Part shown: positions 1 through 7,429 of the stretch, one piece after another
How the letters are laid out: each line of letters begins with the position of its first letter
Numbering within the stretch: the first letter of the stretch is position 1
Assembly: GCF_006175945.1 (NCBI RefSeq)
Contig: NZ_VAJL01000001.1
Coordinates: 2,418,001 to 2,482,000, forward strand
Source: Chryseobacterium mulctrae
Lineage (GTDB): Bacteria > Bacteroidota > Bacteroidia > Flavobacteriales > Weeksellaceae
DNA: 64,000 nucleotides
Direction of reading: 5' to 3'
The notes under the pieces: generated by a model
Database searches by the model: none
What the model was told of the DNA's origin: nothing
Seen by the model: only the letters and a program-made list of their open reading frames with translations
Made by a program: the position numbers and the translations under genes

Positions 1-1
1 G

Positions 2-760
2 ATTGAAGAAGGTTTTAAACAATTTGCAGCTTTAGTTCCGGAAGATAAACAGCTTTTTGTAAGAAAAGGCATTGAAATCGGGAGAGCGCATAAAACGTAT
101 GCAGTAAACGAAAAAGCAGATTATTATTCGGACAATCTTCGTATGGATCATGATAAAATCTATTTTGATTTTCATACACCGACAGAAACCATAAAAGATT
201 TTGTCTGGGAGGTTCCAGGAATTCATAATGTAGAAAACGGAACGGTTGCATTAGCTATTCTTCACAATTTGGGAGTCGATTTTGAAACCTTAAAGAAAGC
301 AATTGCCAATTTTAAAGGAATTAAAAGAAGATATACGAAACATATTTATCCGAGCGGTAAAATTTATATTGACGATTATGCGCACCATCCAACGGAAATT
401 AATGCTGTTGTGGGTTCAATTAAAACATTTTATCCGGATAAAAAATTATTGGTGGTTTTCCAGCCGCATTTGTTTAGCAGAACACGAGATTTTGCTGATG
501 GCTTTGCTGAAAGTTTAGATAATTCTGATGAATTAATCTTGCTTGATATTTATCCTGCAAGAGAGCTTCAGGAAAATTTTGAAGGAATTACATCAAAATG
601 GCTTTTAGAGAAAGTAAGTTTAGATAAAAAAGAAGTTTCTGGTTTAGCAGAAGCCTTTAATAAAATAAAAGAAAAAGAATTTGATATTTTGCTTACAGTT
701 GGTGCGGGAAATATAGATACGTTGTATGATCCGATTTGTGAATGGCTAGGGGAAAAATAA
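2..760 (+). CDS. murC: UDP-N-acetylmuramate--L-alanine ligase, C-terminal part (MurC)
   Basis: Cytoplasmic ATP-dependent ligase that adds L-alanine to UDP-MurNAc, the first step of the peptidoglycan stem peptide. The gene enters the window already open, so only about the last 252 residues are visible. They hold the Mur ligase central and C-terminal domains: VPGIHNVENG (the conserved HNxxN segment), IKRRYT, the DDYAHHPTE motif, and FQPHLFSRTRDF. The gene ends at TAA 758-760 and the next start codon follows at once. Its position ahead of ftsQ, ftsA and ftsZ matches the division and cell-wall cluster. The N-terminal ATP-binding loop is outside the window. Confidence 0.95.
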   Translation: MEEGFKQFAALVPEDKQLFVRKGIEIGRAHKTYAVNEKADYYSDNLRMDHDKIYFDFHTPTETIKDFVWEVPGIHNVENGTVALAILHNLGVDFETLKKAIANFKGIKRRYTKHIYPSGKIYIDDYAHHPTEINAVVGSIKTFYPDKKLLVVFQPHLFSRTRDFADGFAESLDNSDELILLDIYPARELQENFEGITSKWLLEKVSLDKKEVSGLAEAFNKIKEKEFDILLTVGAGNIDTLYDPICEWLGEK

Positions 761-1288
761 TTGATAATAATAAAATCTAAAATTCTCTTAACTCTGACGA
801 TTTTATATTTTGGAATTGCATTTTCGCAAACGAAAGCAGATTCATTAGAAATTGAAAACATTAATAAATATTCTGAAACGATTAATGAAAATTCGAAAAT
901 AGCTGAATATCAATTTGAAGTAAAAAGTAAGAATAAAATTGTAAAATATCAATACAGTAAAAAAGGAAATGAAATTGTAGAAATCACCCGAGAATGGAAG
1001 GTAGATAATGGAGATTACATCGACACTTACATCGATTATTTTCTTTTAAAAAATGAAGAAAGAGTTTATGTAAACCAAAGTATCGTTTTTAAAAAAAAAT
1101 CTGACGAAGAAATAATAGGAGGCTGGAGTTGTACATTTTGGATCAAAAAAGACAAAGTGATTCACATGACTTCTTTAGGACACGGAAAAACAGAATTACC
1201 CGATTGGGATTATGAAAAAGAACTGAAAGAAAACTTCAATTATATGATGAAACAGGTTCAAAAAGTAGAAAAAAACAAAAATAAATAA
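761..1288 (+). CDS. Small secreted protein of unknown function inside the division cluster
   Basis: I do not recognise the family. The 175-residue product starts with a hydrophobic segment ending near FGIAFSQ, which looks like a cleavable signal peptide, so it is probably periplasmic. The rest is charged and lysine-rich with no motif I can name. The start is a TTG directly abutting the murC stop, implying translational coupling; no in-frame ATG would retain the signal peptide. It separates murC from ftsQ, which are usually adjacent in this group, so it may be a lineage-specific insertion. A link to cell-wall synthesis is only suggested by position. Confidence 0.75.
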   Translation: MIIIKSKILLTLTILYFGIAFSQTKADSLEIENINKYSETINENSKIAEYQFEVKSKNKIVKYQYSKKGNEIVEITREWKVDNGDYIDTYIDYFLLKNEERVYVNQSIVFKKKSDEEIIGGWSCTFWIKKDKVIHMTSLGHGKTELPDWDYEKELKENFNYMMKQVQKVEKNKNK

Positions 1289-1329
1289 ATTAAACTCGGA
1301 ACAGAAACTCCGAAACCCGAAACTTATTT

Positions 1330-2256
1330 ATGAAAAACAAGTATAGAATTTTAAAAATTGCCATCACAGTGATCATTCTTGGGTTTCTGCTGAGTTTCTC
1401 GTTGAAGAAATTTGGGGGTCAGAAGATTACGGACAATAAAATTTCTGTAAAAATGAATGAAAAAACTCCGGTTTATTTCATTGATGAAAAAGATATTCGT
1501 GAGATTGTTAATAAAGAAAATCCGTCAAGAAAAGTTGGCGATTTAAATATTCCTGAGCTTGAAAAGAAAATTAATGCGCTTCCTGCTGTTGACAGTGCGA
1601 ATGTATATTTGAATTTAAATGGAAAACTGAATTTAGACATCAAACAAAGAGTTCCAGTTTTCAGGCTGAATTATAAAGGAAAGGATTTTTATGTGGACGA
1701 AAAAGGAATAGAATTTCCGATCTCTAAAACCTATTCTCATCCTTGCATGTTGGTGACTGGTGATGTGAAAAAAGATGAATATGAAAAGCTTGCCGAATTG
1801 GTTGATAAAATTGACAAAGATGATTTCAGTAAAAAATATTTCATCGGGATCTCAAAATATAAAGACAGTTATAATCTTCTGACTAGTGAGGGAATTTATA
1901 GAGTGGAAATAGGAGATTTAGACAATATTGAATTAAAAGTAAAGGGTTTTAAAACTTTTGTAGAAAAATATCTGGTGTTTCAGGATCCGCAAAAGTATAA
2001 AATGATTTCGGTAAAGTATCAAAATCAGATTGTAACAACGCTGAATCCTTATTTTAAAGAAAATGACAGTATTTTAAAAGCGAGTCATAAAGATTTGGCA
2101 AAAGCTCCGATTGCGATAGTAAAAAAAGCGAGCTCCACTTCTTTAAAACCGAAAGAAAACACGAAGCCGAGAGCGGTCGTCAAACCGAAGGAGAAAAAGA
2201 AAACTCCCGAAAAGAAAACGGCGACAAAATCGAAAGCAAAAATTAAAATAGAATAA
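1330..2256 (+). CDS. ftsQ: Cell division protein FtsQ (POTRA domain)
   Basis: Single-pass inner-membrane divisome protein that in other bacteria recruits FtsL and FtsB. The 308-residue product has a short cytoplasmic start, a membrane segment at about residues 9-25 (ILKIAITVIILGFLLSF), then a POTRA-like region (IREIV...LEKKINALPAVDSANVYLNLNGKL, residues about 55-100) and the FtsQ beta domain. The last about 50 residues are a Lys/Pro/Thr-rich basic tail, longer than in the classical protein. Sequence identity to well-studied FtsQ is low, but the position between murC and ftsA together with the architecture makes the call firm. Confidence 0.88.
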   Translation: MKNKYRILKIAITVIILGFLLSFSLKKFGGQKITDNKISVKMNEKTPVYFIDEKDIREIVNKENPSRKVGDLNIPELEKKINALPAVDSANVYLNLNGKLNLDIKQRVPVFRLNYKGKDFYVDEKGIEFPISKTYSHPCMLVTGDVKKDEYEKLAELVDKIDKDDFSKKYFIGISKYKDSYNLLTSEGIYRVEIGDLDNIELKVKGFKTFVEKYLVFQDPQKYKMISVKYQNQIVTTLNPYFKENDSILKASHKDLAKAPIAIVKKASSTSLKPKENTKPRAVVKPKEKKKTPEKKTATKSKAKIKIE

Positions 2257-2263
2257 AAAAAGA

Positions 2264-2306
2264 GTCCCAAAGGGACGACTTAATAAAGGATAGGATGTAA
2301 TCCTAT
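2264..2306. repeat. Pair of short REP-like hairpins between ftsQ and ftsA
   Basis: Two compact palindromes lie in the 89-base gap: GTCCC-AAA-GGGAC at 2264-2276 and ATAGGAT-GTA-ATCCTAT at 2290-2306. Neither is followed by a long T-run, and both ftsQ and ftsA continue in the same direction, so they look more like repeat elements than terminators. They resemble in design the hairpins after rnpA at 52635-52708. Confidence 0.6.
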
Positions 2307-2345
2307 TTAATTAAAAAGTAATTAAATCAAATCGATATATATACA

Positions 2346-3725
2346 ATGGAAAATCAAGAGTATTCAGTAGGTCTTGACATCGGGACAACCAAGATTGTCG
2401 CCATTGTCGGAAGGAGGAATGCACATGGGAAAATAGAAATTCTCGGTGTAGGGAAGGCAAAAAGTCTGGGAGTTCATAAAGGAATTGTGAATAATATTTC
2501 ACAAACCATTAACTCTATTAAGGCAGCTGTGTCAGAAGCACAATCAAGCGCAGGAGTTCCTATTCATAAGGTAACCGTGGGTATTGCAGGAAAGCACATT
2601 CGTTCACTGCAGCATTCAGATTACATTATGCGTGAGCATCCGGATAGATTTATCACAGATGATGATATTGAAGCGTTAAAAGATCAGGTAAAAAAACTGG
2701 TGATGTTACCGGGAGAAGAAATTATACACGTACTTCCGCAGGAATATAAGGTTGATTCTGAAGGAGAAATTCAGGAGCCTGTCGGAATGCACGGAAAACG
2801 TCTGGAAGCAAATTTCCATGTTGTTGTAGGACAAATGGGAAGCATCAGAAACATCGCAAGATGTGTAAGAGAAGCAGGTTTGGAAATGGAGGCGCTTACT
2901 TTAGAGCCTTTAGCATCTTCTGAAGCGGTTCTTACCAAAGAAGAAAAAGAAGCAGGAGTAGCAATTGTAGACATCGGTGGTGGAACTACAGATATTGCTA
3001 TTTTTAAAGATAATATTATTCGTCATACTTGCGTCATCCCTTACGGAGGCGGAATTATTACGGAAGACATCAAAGAAGGTTGTTCAATTATAGAAAAGCA
3101 CGCTGAGCAATTAAAGGTTAAGTTTGGTTCTGCGGTTCCTGAATTGGAAAAAGACAGCACATTTGTAACGATTCCTGGACTTCACGGAAGACCAGATAAA
3201 GAGATTTCTCTCAAAACTTTAGCGCAGATTATCAATGCGAGAGTGGAGGAAATCTTGGAAATGGTTAACACAGAATTGAAAGCTTACGGAGCATTTGAAC
3301 AAAAGAAAAAACTGATTGCAGGAATTGTATTGACGGGTGGTGGTTCAAACTTGAAACATCTTCGTCAGTTGGCAAACTATACAACAGGATTCGACAGCAG
3401 AATTGGTTTTGCAAATGAATACATTGCAAACGATAAAAACCAGTATCTTAAAGGACCGGAATTTGCTACCTCTATTGGTTTGCTGATGGAAAGTTTAAAA
3501 ATCAGAGACAAAAAAACAGTTGTTGTAGAAGAGGAAGCTGAAATTGAGGTTGATACTAAAGTTGAGCACAAAGAAGTACAAACTGATATTAATGCTGAAA
3601 CTCAAGTAGCTCCGCAAATAGAAGAAGAATTTAAAGCTCCGGTACAAACATCTAGATCTTCGAAACCAACCTTCGGACAGTCGCTGATGGAGAAAGTTAA
3701 AAAATTCTTTGAAGAAGTAGAATAA
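2346..3725 (+). CDS. ftsA: Cell division protein FtsA
   Basis: Actin-like ATPase that anchors FtsZ to the membrane and recruits later divisome proteins. The 459-residue sequence shows the phosphate-1 motif GLDIGTTK near the start, the 1C-domain region, phosphate-2 VDIGGGTTDIAIF at about residues 208-220, and the adenosine motif VLTGGGSNLK at about 327-336. After an acidic linker the last 17 residues (GQSLMEKVKKFFEEVE) form the expected amphipathic membrane-targeting helix. It lies between ftsQ and ftsZ. Confidence 0.97.
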   Translation: MENQEYSVGLDIGTTKIVAIVGRRNAHGKIEILGVGKAKSLGVHKGIVNNISQTINSIKAAVSEAQSSAGVPIHKVTVGIAGKHIRSLQHSDYIMREHPDRFITDDDIEALKDQVKKLVMLPGEEIIHVLPQEYKVDSEGEIQEPVGMHGKRLEANFHVVVGQMGSIRNIARCVREAGLEMEALTLEPLASSEAVLTKEEKEAGVAIVDIGGGTTDIAIFKDNIIRHTCVIPYGGGIITEDIKEGCSIIEKHAEQLKVKFGSAVPELEKDSTFVTIPGLHGRPDKEISLKTLAQIINARVEEILEMVNTELKAYGAFEQKKKLIAGIVLTGGGSNLKHLRQLANYTTGFDSRIGFANEYIANDKNQYLKGPEFATSIGLLMESLKIRDKKTVVVEEEAEIEVDTKVEHKEVQTDINAETQVAPQIEEEFKAPVQTSRSSKPTFGQSLMEKVKKFFEEVE

Positions 3726-3734
3726 AAATATAAA

Positions 3735-3795
3735 TGATGAATGATAAGCGATGAACGATTTTCTCATCAACTATCATAGTCGATTATCAATTTAG
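3735..3795. repeat. AT-rich spacer with short ATGATA/ATCAAC-type repeats
   Basis: The ftsA-ftsZ gap carries repeated short words (GATGAATGATA, GATGAACGA, ATCAACTATCA, GATTATCAA) with partial inverted symmetry. Similar ATCAACTATCA-type words recur after yqeY (6258-6330) and after the radical SAM gene (44632-44665). It looks like a dispersed low-complexity spacer; no function is evident. Confidence 0.4.
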
Positions 3796-3807
3796 AAAAA
3801 ATTAAAT

Positions 3808-5715
3808 ATGGAAAATATAGGCACACAAGGATTTTCATTTGATCTGCCAAAAGGAAATTCTTCGATCATCAAAGTTATTGGTGTTGGTGGCGGTGGAAAC
3901 AACGCCCTAAAACACATGTACGAAAAAGGGATTCACGGGGTAGATTTCGTGATTTGTAATACTGATGCACAGACTTTAGATAACAATCCGGTTTCAAATA
4001 AAGTTCAGTTGGGAGTTACCATTACTGAAGGTCTTGGAGCGGGTGCAGATCCTGAAGTAGGGGAGAAAGCAGCTATCGAAAGTATCGAAGATATTAAAGC
4101 AGCAATGGGACAAAACACCAAAATGGTTTTCATCACCGCAGGAATGGGTGGTGGTACCGGAACGGGTGCTGCTCCGGTTATTGCTAAAGTTGCCAAAGAT
4201 ATGGGAATTCTTACGGTAGGTATTGTTACTGTACCTTTCAGCTTTGAAGGAAAAAGAAGACTTGATCAGGCAGAATTAGGACTTGATAAATTGAGAAATA
4301 ATGTTGATTCATTAATTGTAATCAACAATGATAAATTAAGACAGCAATTTGGTAATCTTGGTTTCAAACAGGGATTCTCAAAAGCCGATGAAGTTTTAAC
4401 TAATGCTGCAAAAGGAATGGCAGAGGTTATTACCGGTTACTTTGATGTAAACATTGACTTTAGAGATGCTAAATCTGTGCTTCAGAATTCCGGTACGGCA
4501 TTGATGTCTACAGGAATGGCTTCTGGTGAAAACAAAGCTGAAGAAGCTGTAAGAAAGGCATTGGATTCTCCATTATTGAACGACAACAAAATTACGGGCG
4601 CAAGAAACGTGTTATTGTTGATCAGAAGTGGTGTAGAAGAAGCTACAATGGACGAAATAGGTATCATCATGGATTATATCCAGAAAGAAGCAGGTCACAC
4701 AGCAGATATTATCTTTGGTGTTGGAGCTGACGAAGAATTAGGTGATGCAGTAAGTGTATTGGTGATTGCTACTGGTTTTTCTAACGATAACCAAAAGTTT
4801 TCTGGCCCTACTGAGAAAATCAGAATTGGTTTGAATGATGCTTTAGACAATCCAAAAACTTCGCCTTTCAAAACAAGAGACGAGAGAGAAGTGGCTCCTG
4901 AACAAGGATACGACTTTGGAGGAAAAAATCTTTTCAGATTAGATGATGAAGATCAGGATGCGCCACAATTTAAGATGAAGTCTTCTGAAAAAAAAATGAT
5001 TATTGAAGATGAAGAGGTAAAAACCGAAATAAAATTCTCTGATAGAGAGGAAGATACATTGGAAAGCCCGATTCAGAGCTGGAGAAGCGAAGAATCGAGC
5101 GATGATAATGATGTGAATTTGTTTTCTTTCGATGACGATCCGAATGATTTAGAAATTCAGTCTTTTTCTTTTGATTTTGACAATAAAAAAGAAGAGCCAA
5201 AGGAAAATTCTTTCAACAAAAGCTATTCAGACGAAAAAAAGGTTGAGTTTAACTTCACCGTTAACGAACCTGTTGTTGAGCCTAAATATGATTTTGGTCA
5301 GCCAAAAAATGAGTTTGAAACTTCAGTAATCGAGAAAAAAATAGAAGAAACTACTCAAAAAATAGAAACATTCTATCAAACTCCTGAACAGCCAAAAGTA
5401 GAAGAAAGATCAACTTTCCAAAACAGAGCAGAAGTAGAGACTCAGAAACAAACAGAATCTGAATTTACTTTTGTGAATAAACCTGCGGAGCAGGAAAGAG
5501 TAGTTGAGAGAAGAAACAAACTGAAAGAATTCAATTCTCGTTACCAGAACTTCGATAATGTGAATGAATTTGAATCTGTACCTGCCTTCAAGAGAAAAAA
5601 TATTTCAATTGATGGTTCTAATGCTTCAGATCAAAATATCAACACGTATTTGTCTGACAACAACGGGAACATGCAGATCAGAGAAAATAGATTTTTAAAT
5701 AAAGATGTAGACTAA
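3808..5715 (+). CDS. ftsZ: Cell division protein FtsZ with long C-terminal extension
   Basis: Tubulin-like GTPase that forms the cytokinetic Z-ring. The 635-residue protein has the GTP-binding loop GVGGGGNNAL at residues 25-34 and the tubulin signature GMGGGTGTG at 112-120. It then has a complete tubulin C-domain to about residue 330. About 300 further residues are acidic and low-complexity. They end with a conserved Bacteroidota-type tail around FNSRYQNFD and VPAFKRK, which probably contains the FtsA-binding peptide. Classical FtsZ is about 380-400 residues, so the linker is much enlarged. Confidence 0.97.
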   Translation: MENIGTQGFSFDLPKGNSSIIKVIGVGGGGNNALKHMYEKGIHGVDFVICNTDAQTLDNNPVSNKVQLGVTITEGLGAGADPEVGEKAAIESIEDIKAAMGQNTKMVFITAGMGGGTGTGAAPVIAKVAKDMGILTVGIVTVPFSFEGKRRLDQAELGLDKLRNNVDSLIVINNDKLRQQFGNLGFKQGFSKADEVLTNAAKGMAEVITGYFDVNIDFRDAKSVLQNSGTALMSTGMASGENKAEEAVRKALDSPLLNDNKITGARNVLLLIRSGVEEATMDEIGIIMDYIQKEAGHTADIIFGVGADEELGDAVSVLVIATGFSNDNQKFSGPTEKIRIGLNDALDNPKTSPFKTRDEREVAPEQGYDFGGKNLFRLDDEDQDAPQFKMKSSEKKMIIEDEEVKTEIKFSDREEDTLESPIQSWRSEESSDDNDVNLFSFDDDPNDLEIQSFSFDFDNKKEEPKENSFNKSYSDEKKVEFNFTVNEPVVEPKYDFGQPKNEFETSVIEKKIEETTQKIETFYQTPEQPKVEERSTFQNRAEVETQKQTESEFTFVNKPAEQERVVERRNKLKEFNSRYQNFDNVNEFESVPAFKRKNISIDGSNASDQNINTYLSDNNGNMQIRENRFLNKDVD

Positions 5716-5722
5716 AATAATG

Positions 5723-5799
5723 TAACAATGTATCAATCTAATAATGTATCAATTTTGTGCATTAAGTTATTGGTACATTGATACACTTTTACATTGTTA
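5723..5799. repeat. Nested imperfect inverted repeat between ftsZ and yqeY
   Basis: An outer arm TAACAATGTA (5723-5732) pairs with TACATTGTTA (5790-5799), and an inner arm TGTATCAAT (5745-5753) pairs with ATTGATACA (5777-5785). The resulting hairpin spans nearly the whole gap. There is no U-tract and yqeY follows directly, so a classical terminator is unlikely. It could be an mRNA-processing or stability element, or a repeat remnant. Confidence 0.55.
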
Positions 5800-5810
5800 A
5801 ATTAATTATA

Positions 5811-6257
5811 ATGAGTTTAGAACTTACCATAAGTGAAGCAATAAAAACAGCAATGAGAGCTAAAGACAGAGTAGCTTTAGATTCTCTTCGTGCTGTGAAA
5901 TCTCAGATATTATTGCTAAAAACGGAAGCTTTAGGAGCTGAAGTTTCATCTGAGCAGGAAATTGCAATTTTGCAAAGAATGATTAAGCAGCGTAAAGATT
6001 CTTACGAGCAGTTTACAGCTCAGGGAAGAAATGATTTGGCAGAAGTAGAAGAGGCTCAGATGAAAGTCATTGAGAAATTTCTACCTGCACAATTATCTTC
6101 TGAAGAATTGGAAGCGGAAATTACGCAGATTATTTCTGAAACCGGAGCCGAATCTATTAAAGATTTAGGAAAGGTGATGGGAATGGCTTCAAAAAACTTA
6201 GCCGGAAAATCTGACGGAAAAAGTATTTCCGAGATGGCTAAGAAGTTACTTTCATAG
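5811..6257 (+). CDS. GatB/YqeY domain-containing protein
   Basis: A 148-residue helical protein of the YqeY family, related to the tail domain of amidotransferase subunit GatB, which binds tRNA. The exact role is unknown. Typical features are LRAVKSQILLLKTE and the repeated RMIKQRKDSYEQF and KFLPAQLS segments. I chose the ATG at 5811 because the family starts with a short helix here; a TTG at 5778 would add 11 residues from the repeat-rich spacer. It ends the division cluster, with a strong terminator at 6365. Confidence 0.9.
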   Translation: MSLELTISEAIKTAMRAKDRVALDSLRAVKSQILLLKTEALGAEVSSEQEIAILQRMIKQRKDSYEQFTAQGRNDLAEVEEAQMKVIEKFLPAQLSSEELEAEITQIISETGAESIKDLGKVMGMASKNLAGKSDGKSISEMAKKLLS

Positions 6258-6364
6258 TTATTGGTTAATAGTTGTTTGTTGATGGATTAAACTATCAACT
6301 AGCAACCAAAACCCATCAACCATTTATTAAGGATATTCAACCTTTGCATATCGATTTGATTAAC

Positions 6365-6393
6365 GAAGCCCGAAACTTTATGTTTCGGGCTTC
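6365..6393 (+). terminator. Rho-independent terminator after yqeY
   Basis: Perfect 12-bp stem GAAGCCCGAAAC with loop TTTAT and complementary arm GTTTCGGGCTTC, followed by ATTTTTAA. It closes the murC-yqeY transcription unit. Confidence 0.9.
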
Positions 6394-6544
6394 ATTTTTA
6401 ATATGAATGTTGATTTCATTTTTTAATAAAATGGTGGATGTAATTTCCTAAGCCATTTTCAATATTTAAAATGTATTTGTTTGTAGTTTTCTGAGTAGAT
6501 AAGTAATTTTAAGATTTATGTTTAGTTTATTACTCATTAATAAT

Positions 6545-6571
6545 GAAGCCCGAAATTAGTATTCGGACTTC
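6545..6571 (+). terminator. Decayed second copy of the terminator hairpin
   Basis: GAAGCCCGAAAT pairs imperfectly with ATTCGGACTTC, then CATTTATTG. It shares the stem sequence of the 6365 terminator but has a C-A mismatch and a poor T-run. It is either a backup terminator or a duplicated remnant. Confidence 0.5.
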
Positions 6572-6861
6572 ATTTATTGTAAATCCTTTACCGATGTTTT
6601 TTTATGAATATTCTAAAAACCTAAGATAAAACAAAGATAAAGGTGAGGGAATTACATTGGTATTAGATTTACTCTAATATCCTGAAAGATTAATTAATAA
6701 GTTTTTTTTCATGGAAATCGTTTTTAGAATCATTTCAAATTTAACAAATATAATTCAATATCAATGTATTTTATTTAAGTATTAATTAAATTTATTATTA
6801 TATCGTTATATATCGATGGCTTTTCATTTTGTTTATTAAATACTTAGATAGTTTTTATAAA

Positions 6862-6892
6862 TTGTAAATACATACAGAATTGTGTAAATTTG
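6862..6892 (+). promoter_or_regulatory. Bacteroidota-type promoter for the bacilliredoxin gene
   Basis: TTG at 6862-6864, 20 bases, then TAAATTTG at 6885-6892, fitting the TTG / TAnnTTTG consensus. The start codon follows 23 bases downstream. Confidence 0.7.
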
Positions 6893-6915
6893 TAGACACT
6901 TAAAAAAAATAAGAA

Positions 6916-7326
6916 ATGTATCCAACAGATTTAGTAATGCCTATGAAGGCTGAGCTTACAGATAAAGGTTTCGCAGATTTGGCAACTCCTGCTCAGGTAG
7001 AAGATGCTTTAAAACAATCAGGAACTACTCTTTTAGTAATCAATTCTGTATGTGGTTGTGCAGCGGGAGCAGCAAGACCGGGAGTTGTTTACTCTTTAAC
7101 AGGAGATAAAAAACCAGACCATTTGACTACAGTTTTTGCAGGTTTCGATAAAGAAGCGGTAGAAGCGGCTAGAAAACATTTGGCACCATTCCCTCCAAGC
7201 TCACCATGTGTGGCTCTTTTCAAAGACGGAGAATTGGTACACATGCTTGAAAGACATCATATTGAAGGAAATCCTGCAGGAGCTATTGCGGCAAACCTAC
7301 AGGCTGCTTACGACGAGTACTGCTAA
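6916..7326 (+). CDS. BrxA/BrxB family bacilliredoxin
   Basis: A 136-residue thioredoxin-like protein of the YphP/YqiW (DUF1094) family. In Firmicutes these remove bacillithiol from S-bacillithiolated proteins. The signature Cys-Gly-Cys lies at residues 46-48 within SVCGCAAGAARPG, and a further cysteine is in SSPCVALFKDG. Length is full. It stands alone with its own promoter and terminator. Members of this family occur across Bacteroidota; the natural low-molecular-weight thiol partner here is inferred to be bacillithiol. Confidence 0.93.
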   Translation: MYPTDLVMPMKAELTDKGFADLATPAQVEDALKQSGTTLLVINSVCGCAAGAARPGVVYSLTGDKKPDHLTTVFAGFDKEAVEAARKHLAPFPPSSPCVALFKDGELVHMLERHHIEGNPAGAIAANLQAAYDEYC

Positions 7327-7354
7327 TCTTTTAGCATTTAAAAATTAATATGAG

Positions 7355-7378
7355 AACCATTGCAAATTTGTGATGGTT
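7355..7378 (+). terminator. Terminator after the bacilliredoxin gene
   Basis: AACCAT pairs with ATGGTT around an inner palindrome CAAATTTG; a run of seven T follows. Confidence 0.8.
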
Positions 7379-7397
7379 TTTTTGTTTAAATAACTCG

Positions 7398-7424
7398 TTG
7401 AAAATCCAAATATTATTATATTTG
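7398..7424 (+). promoter_or_regulatory. Promoter of the GH3 gene, near-leaderless
   Basis: TTG at 7398-7400 and TATATTTG at 7417-7424 with a slightly short 16-base spacer. The ATG is at 7430, only 5 bases after the -7 element, so the transcript would start at or next to the start codon. Confidence 0.5.
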
Positions 7425-7429
7425 TCAGA

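Larger units (their letters stand above)
6258..6861. other. Gene-free AT-rich spacer with two related hairpins
   Basis: No convincing reading frame on either strand. It holds a short inverted pair (GTTGATGG / CCATCAAC, about 6278-6321), a strong terminator at 6365-6393, a decayed second copy of that hairpin at 6545-6571, and a very AT-rich stretch leading to the bacilliredoxin promoter. Confidence 0.6.
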
